Positions 23,370 to 34,800 of a DNA stretch of 64,000 nucleotides are shown piece after piece (position 1 is the first letter of the stretch; each line of letters begins with the position of its first letter). Location of the stretch: the NCBI RefSeq assembly GCF_963678635.1, contig NC_087063.1:84181574-84245573 (forward strand), in the 5' to 3' direction. The notes beneath the pieces are model-generated. The model was not told where the DNA came from and searched no databases. It saw only the letters and a list, made by a program, of their open reading frames with translations. Made by a program: the position numbers and the translations under genes. The DNA is from Symsagittifera roscoffensis. Taxonomy: Eukaryota > Xenacoelomorpha > Acoela > Convolutidae.

Positions 23370-25126
23370 CACGCATGAAATGTATCGATCAAATTAAAAT
23401 GAAAGACAACGCAGTTGATAGACCGGATCTTCTGTTAGTTTGAGCAAGGCGTAGTGCAAGTTTGCGAAAAAGTTAGATGTTTAAAACCGAAAAAGCTAGT
23501 TGCGAGATTCTGCATTTTTTGCAGGTTGTACATCTATGAAGTGTTTGATCGGTATTTTTAATACGTTAGGAAAAAGTTTTTTGTTTTATATTTCAAAATT
23601 TAACTCTTTTAGATATATTTCGTACAGACGGCTTAGGATATAGTTTCTGGTAATATTATTTTAAAAAATCTTTCACAATGCTCGAATCTGATTGATTGAA
23701 ATTAATTCTAGCTAAAGGGAGCCTGGGTTTTCATTACAAACAGAAGCTAAGCTAACGATTAAAAATTTTAGGCCCTATAACAAAAAAGACCCCTTCTTCA
23801 AGAGTTCAGGTTAAAGTAGAAGCATTTAACGGCCTACTAAATGCAGTTTAACTTGAAAAAAGTGTCACGTCTGAAGAGTTTCCAGATCAAAAGACTACCT
23901 TCAAACCGATGTATAATGATATGCTTCCGTGGAAATGATTTGTGTTTTCTGAAAAGCGAGGAAAGTTTCTGAAGCAGAACATTTATGTTTGAAATCAAAC
24001 CATACTTACTTTCGTATGAAAAGTGATAAATTTCGGTTTAGCAGGAAAGAAAAGAACTGAAAAACATGACTGAAAAAACGCCGCAAAAATAACGCTCCTG
24101 AGAAAGATATTGCCCAAGGTCAAAACCAAATGCACTCCGGAGCCGCGACCTACCTTCTGATAATTCGTGGTTCTGGTCTGGTAGAGCATAATATTTTCCA
24201 ACTCGTGTGTAAGTACTTTTTTTGATTATGCTCGTAATTATCAATAATTTTTAAGATAAACTAATCAGTATCAGATTAAAACAGTCAGAAAAATATCTCA
24301 AAACTATATCCTCAAAAAATCAGGTTTACACTTAAAAGCGAAACCTATCGATCGGTATTCTGATACAGATTTTTGATTGTCAGCTTGCGACAAAACAATT
24401 TGTTAGAAATTTGAAAAGTTACAGTGTAACAGTCATCATCAAGAGAAATTACAAAAAAAAACGTTTCTTATTCATAAGCGCCAGAAAACCAATTGATCGA
24501 TTCAAAAATATTTGATGGAAGCCTAAAAACGTATACAAAAAAGTACAAAAAATCTCTTCGCCAAAAAGTTAGACAAGAAGTCTGTTATCGAACAGACTGT
24601 TTATTAGATCAACTTTTAGGCGGACCGACTTTTAACCGGCTACTAATCAATTAGAACGCTAAGTTCAAACGCAGAGTGAGTAAGTAGCGAAATTTGAAAA
24701 CGCTATAAGTGAGTAAATGATTGGAAATTTTATACAAAAAACAGAGATATCTACACGCTATTATGTAAAAAAAATTGCGCGTGAATAGTCCGTGAAAATT
24801 TGATGAAAATGACAATTTCAAACCTCCAGATTTTTTAAAACAGCAGTAGTTAGATATTTTGTTTCCATTTCAATCAAAATGTCAATATTTTCAAGGAGCA
24901 AAAAAAATTTGTTTAATTCGGCTAAATCGACCACCAAATTTTTCTGGATTCTTGTTATTTTGTTATTTCTTTGAAAACAAATCAATTTTTTCGAATTTTT
25001 TCCTAAACTTTTTCTGTTTGGTTTTAATTTTTTTAAATAAAAGCTGTCATCTCATTAAAAATTGTCAACCTCATTAACGTTAGACGCGTTTGAAAAAATC
25101 TCGAATCAAACCATGCACTAAAATTA
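23370..25126 (+). repeat. Tandem array unit 4 (internal deletion near its end)
   Basis: It follows unit 3 closely until about 25007, where roughly 0.4 kb present in unit 3 (about 22848-23254) is missing. The tail then runs into the S repeat at about 25127 instead of into another unit start. Confidence 0.85.
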
Positions 25127-25704
25127 CACAAATTTAAAAAAGAAGAAAGGAAAAACATTTTAGCTTCTTATGAATATGTTCGGAACATTCTGTACTATCT
25201 TTAAAACAACGGGCAACTTTTTCTGTTTTGAAAATTATTGGCAAGTTGAGTCGACTTAAGAAGGTAGCGGCACGAACCTTTGCGGGTATCAAACCGCCAA
25301 TTTTGCAACTGAGGGGCGAATGCCTTAGCCACTTCGCAGTTGCTTCTCATGTGTGTAACCAATTGCCAATTTGTTCTGAAAGAGGTCCCCGAAAACATTA
25401 TTTTGCAAGTTTCTTCAAAATCTAAAACCTTAAACCATTCAAAAGTTTGAGACAGTCTGTTGTTGCTTCTTTTGTTTTGAACAAGAACTAGGGTGGTTTA
25501 CCCTGTTTTCAGAATCTAAGTTTTTTTGTTTCGCTTTTTAATGAAAATGACGGAATACTTGTTATACTTTTTTTTCTGACAAACGTCATTTTTTAATTTC
25601 TTTGCCGGAATTTTCAAACACCATTCGAAAATTAATTTTGACTTGAGCTCAAATTTTAAGAGATATTTCATCGGTGCTTATTGTTTAAATACTTGTTGGG
25701 GTTT
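25127..25704 (-). repeat. S repeat copy 1, with tRNA-derived SINE-like head
   Basis: This is homologous to 27448-28025. Its minus strand contains a tRNA-like promoter pair: A-box-like GTGGCTAAGGC (complement of 25322-25332) and B-box-like GGTTTGATACC (complement of 25285-25295), with CGAAGTGG before the A box as in tRNA-derived SINEs. The block is cut on the right by array unit 5. Confidence 0.55.
25273..25345 (-). ncRNA. tRNA-like SINE head (Pol III A and B boxes)
   Basis: On the minus strand the spacing between the A-like box and the B-like box (about 27 bases between them) and a short stem around the B box (GCGG/CCGC) resemble a tRNA. A full cloverleaf with a clear anticodon arm cannot be built, so it is a tRNA-derived relic and not a tRNA gene. 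The same head is at 27600-27671 and, without the B box, near 28560-28600. Confidence 0.4.
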
Positions 25705-27447
25705 AAAAGACCCGTTCATCAAGAGCTCAGGTTAAAGTAGAAGCGTTTAACGGCCTTCTAAATGCAGTATAACTTGGAAAAAGTGTCACGTCTGAAGAGT
25801 TTCCAGATCAAATGACTACCTTCAAACCGATGTATAATGTATGCTTTCGTGGAAATGATTTGTGTTTTCTGAAAAGCGAGGAAAGTTTCTGAAGCAGAAC
25901 ATTTATGTTTGAAATCAAACCATACTTACGTTCGTATGAAAAGTGATAAATTTCGGTTTAGCAGGAAAGAAAAGAACTGAAAAACATGACTGAAAAAACG
26001 CCGCAAAAATAACGCTCCTGAGAAAGATATTGCCCAAGGTCAAAACCAAATGCACTCCGGAGTCGCGACCTACCTTCTGATAATTCGTGGTTCTGGTCTG
26101 GTAGAGCATAATATTTTCCACCTCGTGTGTAAGTACCTTTTTTGATTGTGCTCGTAATCATCAATAAGTTTTAAGATAAGCTAATCAGTTTCAGGTTAAA
26201 ACAGTCAGAAAAATATCTCAAAACTACATCCTCAAAATATCAGGTTTACACTTAAAAGCGATACCTATCGATGGGTATTCTGATACAGATTTTTGATTGT
26301 AAGCCTGGAAAAAAAAATTGTTAGAAATTTGAAAGGTTACAGTGTAATAGTCATTATCAAGAGAAATTACAAAAAAAACGTTTCTTATTCATAAGAGCCA
26401 GAAAACCAATTGATCGATTCAAAAATATTTGATGGAAGCCTAAAAACTTATACAAAAAAGTACAAAAAATCTCTTCGCCAAAAAATTAGAAAAGAAGTCT
26501 GTCATCGAACAGACTTTTTATTAGATCCACTTTTAGGCGGACCGACTTTTAACCGTCTACTAATCAGTTAGAACGCTAAGTTCAAACGCAGAGTGAGTAA
26601 GTAGCGAAACTTGAAAACGCTATAAGTGAGATAATGATTGGAATTTTTTTCTAAAAAAAAACAGAGATATCTACACGCCATTATGTAAGAAAAATTACGC
26701 GTAAGTAGTCCGTGAAAATTTGATGAAAATGACAATTTCAAATCTCCAGATTTTTAAAAACAGCAATAGTTAGATATTTTGTTTCCATTTCAATCAAAAT
26801 GTCAATATTTTCAAGGAGCAAAAAAATTCGTTTATGTCGGCTAAATCAACCACCAAATTTTTCTGGATTCTTGTTATTTTGTTATTTCTTTGAAAACAAA
26901 TCAATTTTTCCGAATTTTTGCCTAAATTTTTGCGGAAATAGGTTTTTTCCCATATATAGTCAAAGCGTCGATATTTTCACTGGGGCTTCAAAAATCCGAA
27001 GTAAAACTCATTCTCCTCCAGAGAAAGAACCCACATATTATCTGTTCAACAGTTCCTGGAGCACACAGAAACACTCTCAAAAAACTACATGAAAATTTGT
27101 TTTAAAAAATTGGCCTGGTCTCGAGAAAAGCTGGTTTGAAATTTTTGAGATTCAGTCTATTTTCGAGCGAGTAACGCGATGGAGTAACGTTCGTTTAATG
27201 GATTTTTTGTTTATTTCCAGGTTCGCAAAACTTGATTTTTCAATACGAAAAACTCGTTTGGGATGTTTCATTCAGCGCTTATTAGGCAATAAAAGTTTTC
27301 TACAAAAAAAATTATTGTACAAAACATTAAAACATTTTTTCTGTTTGGTTTTGATTTTTTGAAATAAAAGTTGTCATCTCATTACAAATTGTCAACTTCA
27401 TTAACGTTAGACGCGTTTGTACAAATCTCGAATCAAACCACGCGCTA
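25705..27447 (+). repeat. Tandem array unit 5 (5'-truncated)
   Basis: It begins inside the unit at the AAAAGACCCGTTCATCAAGAG block and runs to the unit end, where it passes into S repeat copy 2. The core at 26004-26162 has a T-to-C change on the minus strand inside the GAGCATAAT/ATTATGCTC stem that still allows a G-U pair. Confidence 0.85.
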
Positions 27448-28165
27448 AAATTACACAAATTTAAAAAAGAAGAAATGAAAAAAATTTTAGCTTCTTATGA
27501 ATATGTTCGGAATATTCTGTACTACCTTTAGAACAACCGGCAACTTTTTCTGTTTTGAAAATTATTGGCAAGTTGAGTCTACGTAAGAAGGTAGCGGCAC
27601 GAACCATTGCGGGTATCAAACCGCCAACTTTGCAATAGGGGCGAATGCCTTTGCCACTTCGCAGTTGCTTCTCATGTGTGTAACCAATTGCCAATTTGTT
27701 CTGAAAGAGGTCCCCGAAAACATTATTTTGTAAGTTTCTTCAAAATTGAAAACCTTAAGTCATTCAAAAGTTTGAGACAGTCTGTTGTTGCTTCTTTTGT
27801 TTAGAACTAGTGTGATTTATCCTGTTTTCAGAATCTAAGTTATTTTGTTTCGCTTTTTAATGAAAATGACGGAATACTTGTTATACTTTTTTTTTCTGAC
27901 CAACATCGATTTTTAATTTCTTTGCCAGAATTTTCAAACACCATTCGAAAATTATTTTTGACTTGAGCTCAAATTTTAAGAGATATTTCACCGGTGCTTA
28001 TTGTTTAAATACTTGTTGGGGTTTAAAATTTGCCAGCTTTGTCCATATAAGACTACTAACGACAGATTTATTTCGTGCTAAAAACGAGCAGGCGGAGAAA
28101 TAACCTATCATAGAAATAGAGTTTGATCCAAATTGAATTGAGTCTTGCTATTCACTTTTTTTTTA
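27448..28165 (-). repeat. S repeat copy 2
   Basis: This is homologous to copy 1 and extends further right (28025-28165), into sequence shared with copy 3. The minus-strand tRNA-like head is at about 27600-27671 (A-like box opposite 27648-27658, B-like box opposite 27612-27622). Confidence 0.55.
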
Positions 28166-28534
28166 CTCTGCTATATGCGAAGTATATCAGTTTAAACTTT
28201 TTCAGCGTGTGTTATAAAATGTTTCTTTTCATTTTTTTCTTCTTGAAACAATGCAGCATTTTATTAGAGCAAATACTATTCTGTGGACCTGAAAAAAATA
28301 AATAGAACATATTTAAGTTTTCGCAATGATACGAGCAGTCATGTCGTAATTAAATTTCAAATTGGTAATTAAATTCACTTGTTAACTCAGCATAACGCTA
28401 ATTACGCTATTTCAGAGAGTAAGATGTCGGACCACAAAATTAATTTTCTATTTAACGAGCCAATGGTAGTTTTTTTGAGAGACAAAATGTGTTGGTTGGA
28501 GGGCTTGCTAATCTGACTTTCGAAGAAAGTTGGG
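28166..28534. other. Unassigned spacer between S repeats
   Basis: This is AT-rich, with no coding region, RNA gene or repeat recognised. Confidence 0.35.
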
Positions 28535-29150
28535 ATTAGTCAAACCACCCATTTTTCAACCAAGGAGCAAATGCCTTAGCCACTTCGCAATTGCTTATCA
28601 TGTGTTTAACTAATTGCGAGTTTGTTCTGAAAAAAGACATTATTCTGTTTTTTTCCTTCAAATTAAAACAATTACTCATTGAAAAAACTTGAGACAGTCT
28701 GTTTTTGCCTCGGATGTTTTTGAACAAAAATTGTGTGACAAAACCCTGTCTTACAAAAAAAATAATTTTTTTTGTTCCGTTTTTCCGTTTTGTGGGCGGG
28801 TACTCTTTTCTGATACTTTTTTGCTGACCAATTTCAATTTTCATAATGTTTGGCGGAATTTTTTAACACCATCCGAAAGGTTTTTTTGACTTGAGCTCCA
28901 ACTTTAAAAGACAATTCACGGGTGTTTGTCTTTTTATGAACTTAAAATGGTTTGAAATTTTTCAACTTTGCCCATTTCGGACAACTAACGACAGATACAT
29001 TTTGTGCCAATAACAAGTAAGCGGAGATGTACTCGTCTTAGAAATCTTTCCAAATTAAATTGCGTTGGCATGATATTTGATCTATTCTTCAATTTGTTTT
29101 ATGCTAAGTAAATTACTTTGTAATTTAAAAAACGTGTTTTACTATAAGTT
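28535..29150 (-). repeat. S repeat copy 3 (diverged)
   Basis: It aligns with S copy 2 over the GCCTTAGCCACTTCGCA block (28573 onward), the TTGTTCTGAAA block, and the CTAACGACAGAT block (about 28985), but with many substitutions and indels. It is therefore much older than copies 1 and 2. The B-box half of the tRNA-like head is lost. Confidence 0.5.
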
Positions 29151-31604
29151 CTGAAAAATCTATAAATATTTTTTAAACTCATAGTTTGGTGCGCATAGTT
29201 TGGTGTGTGTAGGTCTCTGGAATCCATAAACAAGTCTTAAAACATCTAAAATTTTTGTCGGAACGATCAATGAAAACAATGGAACAAAAGAAGAACAAAG
29301 GAGCGTCCTTGTTGCGGAATTGGCTTTTATTTCACTAAATACACAGTTTGGAATCGTAACGACACTACCTCAAATACCCTAAAAGTGCGTGGAATATAAC
29401 ACAAAGCCAGACTTTTGTGAGAATATAACACAAAGCCAGTAAAATACTCGATTCAGCGCAATACTCGATTTGATAAAAAAAGAATTGCAAAAGTCTCAGT
29501 ACAAATTATATTTTCAGACGTTTTTGTCTACTTCCCGGTTTAACATGCAATGAAAAATTGGGGCGTACAATATACTTTTTTGGGGCGTACAATTACTATT
29601 TAATTGGTATAAAAAGTTTTGCTCAATTCGATTCTACATGATTTTGGGCGCTGATTGATTCACCGGGCGGAAAAAATATGCCGTTATCATTTTGACAAAT
29701 TTGAAAAGTTTTGCAAGTGATTTTTTTTCAATTTTGAGCTTAAGTTCATTGTTTTGTTTCCACCGTGATTTATAACCAAACACCGCTAGAAGCTCTTTTT
29801 TTCAGAGACAAATTTTGTTTGAAGGACTAAAAACCATACTTGGCTAAAAACAATCCGTTATTTTTTTAAAATTTAGGGAAATTAGTCAGAAAAAAAGAAT
29901 AAACTTTTAGTTTGGACTTAATAAAAAAAAAACGTATATCTTTTGGTTATGAGAAAAAAATGAATTACCTATTTTTAACTAACATAAAAATCCTGGTTGA
30001 ACAGAAATGCAAAATTTTTTTGAAACATTTTTAGTTCGTCTGTTATCGATAATTATAGGGCAGCCAAATACTTTGAAAGCAAGTGTTAAAAAACCGTAAA
30101 CTCAATTCAAAGCAACTATTATTCCGACCACAAATGGGAAGAAATTGGTTGGGTCCTACTAATTTTGTTGCGACCATTAAAATGGTAAGGGCCTTTGTCT
30201 TCGGGTGTGTTTTTGTTCCTTTTGTTAATCAAATACCACAAACAAATATCTTAATGTGTCTAGTAATATATAATTGCAACCCCCTCTCAGTTTCGATTTG
30301 AACTAAATAAAAATTGACGAACAAAATTTTTCAGTGTTTTAAATGTTTGGTTATTGTTCTAAATTCGAGTTATTGCACTGAGCGAGTAGGTTTTATTTAT
30401 TTTTCAACCAGAATCATTTATCGCAATTTTTCAGCGAAATGAATCGAGTGAAATATCAAACTAAATCCTTTGAATCGCAATTTGTTTTAGTTTTAGTCAA
30501 GGGCGAGTATGTCTTTTAAAGACGTTTTTTTTTCTTCCTGTAAGTATTAAAACATCCTAGATTTACTACAAGAAAGATAGCTGTGCAGCTGCATTTAACG
30601 TTTCTTTGGCAAAAGTTTATATAATAAATTTATGACTTAAAAATATTTTTCTGATCGCCGATATTGGTCTGATCTACAAACCAATCTAAGCACTATAAGT
30701 GCCGATTCACCTAAGCATAGGTTTGAGGAATTACTGCATTTGTAAAAGAATCCGTTGTTAAGAGTATTTTCCTCTCCGAAACTCTTTTTTGTAAATATTC
30801 AGTTGCGAAAACTTCACTTGGCACAAATAGTAAAGCAACCTCAAAGTGAGCTGTTTAAACTTTCATGAGTTTTTGAAGCATTTTCATTAAAGAAGAATGC
30901 AGCCGCTCGGTCGAAGCAAAACCTGTTCCGGACCAAAACCAAAAACGCACATGGTAGTACTGAAAAGCTTATAAAAATTGTATCAAAAGTCATGCTAGGA
31001 CAATTGAAAAAACAATCCCAGAGCGTCGGAGCAGATTATACAAAGCTATAATATCTGTGTGCGGATTAAGTTTGATCACGTTTTTTGTTCTGCGTCTCTT
31101 GTTTGTGGCACGCATGTTTACTCTGGTCTGAAACCTTCAAATATGGTATAATGAGTGGTACACATTTGATCACTGTGCGAAGCGAAACTATTAGAGTGGA
31201 ATATTCAATTTGTTTTTTAAAAACGAGTTGCCGCACGTTTTAATGGCTTTAATCGTTCTACCAAGCGCGGCTATGTGTTTTACATTATTTAACTATTTTT
31301 ATACCAAAAGTACAAACTTGACTAATACCATTGCATTTGCATATAAGTCGATAACGTCATTTATGCTAGTAGCAAAAACTACAACAAGCAAACCACAAAA
31401 ATACCTGTCGTCGATGTTTGTTTATGCGCAAATAACTAAAATTGTTTTTTTGTAGCGTTACAGAAGAATAACCGACAAAAATAATTTCCAATTAAGTTAA
31501 CTTAAACCATTCTTGTTTGAAGTATACAATTCAATCACATTTTTCACACTTTATTTCAATAAATTCTACCGCCTGATCTGAAAACTTTTATAAAAAATTT
31601 AGCT
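29151..31604. other. Intergenic region upstream of the MFSD2-like gene
   Basis: No gene is recognised. A direct repeat GAATATAACACAAAGCCAG occurs at 29392-29410 and 29421-29439, and TGGGGCGTACAAT occurs twice near 29560-29592. An 81-codon hydrophobic open frame at 31213-31455 has no recognisable relatives and lies upstream of the promoter, so it is not called. Confidence 0.4.
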
Positions 31605-31613
31605 TATATAAAA
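31605..31613 (+). promoter_or_regulatory. TATA box of the MFSD2-like gene
   Basis: TATATAAAA lies 65-73 bases before the start codon, which would put transcription start near 31635-31645 and give a 5' UTR of about 35-40 bases. The start codon context is GAGCCATGG, a strong translation-start context. Confidence 0.6.
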
Positions 31614-31677
31614 AACGCTGGGAACTTCTTCAGAAATTCAAAACATCAAGTGGTGAAAAGCAGTTCTAATCCGAGCC

Positions 31678-31819
31678 ATGGCGGTTGTGAGGGCCAGCGA
31701 CAAAAATATGGGGAAATACGCCGACCAGGAGGATAAGAAGCCTTCTCCTCCCTCCATTATCAGAGCCATCCGAAAAATATCTGTGGGATTATATCCAAAT
31801 TACAAACCAAACGACAATG
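31678..31819 (+). CDS. MFSD2: MFSD2-like exon 1 (residues 1-47)
   Basis: It starts at the ATG in strong context and ends at donor GTAAGT (31820), phase 1. It encodes a charged cytosolic tail with no membrane segment. Confidence 0.88.
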
Positions 31820-34800
31820 GTAAGTGTAGATCAACTGAGAAGTTGGCGACCAAAATGGCATTCCATTTATCATTTTAACATTTAGCCAACTTTCAACCCT
31901 TTTTTTGAAATACTATAGTAATTTCGAATAGGTGTGAAAAATTAAGAGAAATTTACCCGGTCGAGGTCAGCGAGTTAAAACAAGACACCGACGCAACCCA
32001 AGTTTTGATAATTATGACCGGCGCGACGTAATTTTGGCAATTAAAGACGCGCGACAAAAAAAACCACGGCGATTTAAATTTTTTTCTTCAATCGCGCCGA
32101 GGCTCAAAGAGTCTTTGATTGTGTCGCCCATTCGTCGGCTTTTTTCCAATCCCCCACCCCCCTCACCTCGCACGAGCATCACTTTTATGGTTTAACGAGG
32201 GGTCTTATAAGGCTATGAAGACCAATAATGTTTGTCATTCAGCCTAAATAGTCCACATGCAAATTTTCGTAATCAGACATTGTGAATATTGTGTACATTG
32301 TGTACAAGTAAAATTTAGCAGGTTGGGGGAAGGGTAGCAAAAAGCCATATTTGTAGTTTATGCCTTAAACTAGCGATAACTGTTTTCATTGCCTAACGTT
32401 AGGAAGCAAAAGCTCTAGCTTACGTAAGCTCAGAACATTTTTCCTTTCCTCCTGGGTGGGTTCGCACCACCAACCTTTCGGTTATCAGCCGAACGCGCTA
32501 GCCGATTGCACCACAAGAGCACAAACTAATCAAGCACAGGATCTGCTTTTAGAATTTTTGAGATGTTTTCTTCTTCATGATTAGCATTTTCGGTCTATGG
32601 AGGTCGACCCGGAGACATAGAACTCCCCCACTTAAGAACTCGGATCTCAATTTATATGTTAGGGGATCTCTTTACCTATGTCACCCCATGTTGCAATAGG
32701 GGGAGGTTCGTTTCTAGGTTTAAAGTTCTGATATGATTAACCGTTGATTTATTTCTTTATGGGGGGTATTCGTTTCTAGGTACCCGAGGGGGGATATAGT
32801 TAAAGAGATCCATGTTAAGTTTATGAAGCAATTTCTTTATCAAGTTCTGCACGAGAACCATGAGTTTTTTGGCCAAATGGAAACACGCATGTTCCTCGAG
32901 TAAAACTTCACACAATTGGCTGCATTAACTTAACAACTTAACAGACTAAATTGATGATAAAACGATATGGTTCAAATTGCCTTGCCATACAATTTGGCAT
33001 AAGCGTTAATTACCCGGTAATTATTTCATGACAAATGAACCGCGTTACCGTTAGCAAAAATAAGGAATATAAAAACTCCCAGGTGAGGGAAAACGGTAGA
33101 ACGATTCAAACATTTCCAAGAACAATCATCCGAGTCCGGCAGCAAATTGAAAAGACCATGATTTTATTTGAAGATAATTAACGAGGTGCAGACCTTGAGT
33201 TGAGTATTTAGTTTGCAGAACAGTGTTTTGTTTGATCAGATATTTAGAGATCAAACAAGCAAATATCCCAAAACAGACTGAAACTTGCGATCAGAACAAC
33301 GAACGAAAGTTCTAATTAAGATCAACCACCTGTGAAATCTGTTCCGAGTCTATTTATCTTCTGATTGAGAAAACAATATTTGAGCAATTATTTCAGAGAC
33401 ATCTACTTTTTCATGTTTTATGCTTATTAGCTTGAGCGGTGTTGGTGCTTGATCATAATTAACTTCAGTCTTTTTTTTTAGTAAATTTAATCGAAAGATA
33501 CTAAAAATGAAATGGCGTTACTCTAATTTGCGACTGGCTAAGTTTCCTATTGCTGTTCGGTCTAGCAACAAGGAAGAGTGTGTGTGTATTTTACTAGATG
33601 GAAACAACAACAACAACAACAAATCCCACGACAATCAGGGCTACCTATCTTCCCCAAGTGACACGATAGAGAAGATCAAAAAAGGGGAGGGGGAGGGGGA
33701 TGGGGAGGGGATCGAGAGTGAAACTGGAGAGAGCAAAGATTCATCTGCAAACTCGAAAAAGCACAAGGTAAATTGAACGATTCTAAAAACTTTCACAAAT
33801 ATGTGCGAATCATCACAAAAGACTGTATCGAAAAAAAACTTAGGATAAATTTTGACAGCGTTTTATAAGGATTTTCAAAAAATAATCAAAATGAAGTGTA
33901 TTATTTCGTGTCCGTGCATTATAAGTTTTTTCGAGAGAGTTTTACAGTTAAACGGTCATAATAAAAATCAATTCTGAAAGTGTTTGGCTTGGAGCCATCG
34001 TTTTGTAAATGATACCTGATCACAAATGCATAATTTTTTGCAATTTATAATTGCTCTTCGTGCAACGAACTAACTGATTAGTTATTTACTATATTTTGCA
34101 ACACTTGATAAATGTTTAGAAGTCTGGATCCACATCGCACGACAAGGACAAGATCCCCCTGGGGAGGAAGCTGGCCCTGGCCATAGGTGCGGCCCCCCTC
34201 TCCATGCCCATAGTGAGTGCCACAGTCTTCATCACCCTCTTCCTGCTGGATGTGGTGCTGCTGAAGCCCAAGTACTCTTCACTTGTCCTTCTCCTCGGCA
34301 GGTCTTTCGATGCCATCTCGGACCCATTAGTCGGGTTCCTAGTCAACAAAACACAACGCAGAGGTCAGTTAAAATTGCATCATTCCAACTGAACCAAGTC
34401 ACAATTGTCCATGTGGCTCGGAAGCTCTGGCTAATAATCCTTAAAAAACTTTGCACCAAGATGAATAGCTAACAAGACATACATTGGCAACTATTCCGTC
34501 AGAATTCCGTGGCAAACACAAAGTAATCGATCCGTTGCGAAAGTCAGCTTCGACAGTTTAGAATCTAAGCTCCGTGAAACATTTTTTATCGATTTATCTG
34601 ATAGATTACGCTGAGTCATGGTCATTTCAAATTATCTCAAATTAATATTCGAAATTTTTTTTGTAATTTTCCTTGCACTTGATTTTTGTTAGTGAAAAAC
34701 TTTTGCCTTTTTATTTTAAATATTTGCCGGGTAGTACAATAGACAATGATATGTATTTTTATTCATTACAGAAGTGCTTAATTGTTCGACCATAAGTTCC

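Noticed and set aside
28536-28889. Opposed open frames of 66-102 codons
   Set aside because: They lie in the diverged S repeat, overlap each other on opposite strands and are not kept in the other S copies.
31213-31455. 81-codon hydrophobic frame upstream of the transporter
   Set aside because: No family match, no splice or promoter context, and it lies upstream of the TATA box.
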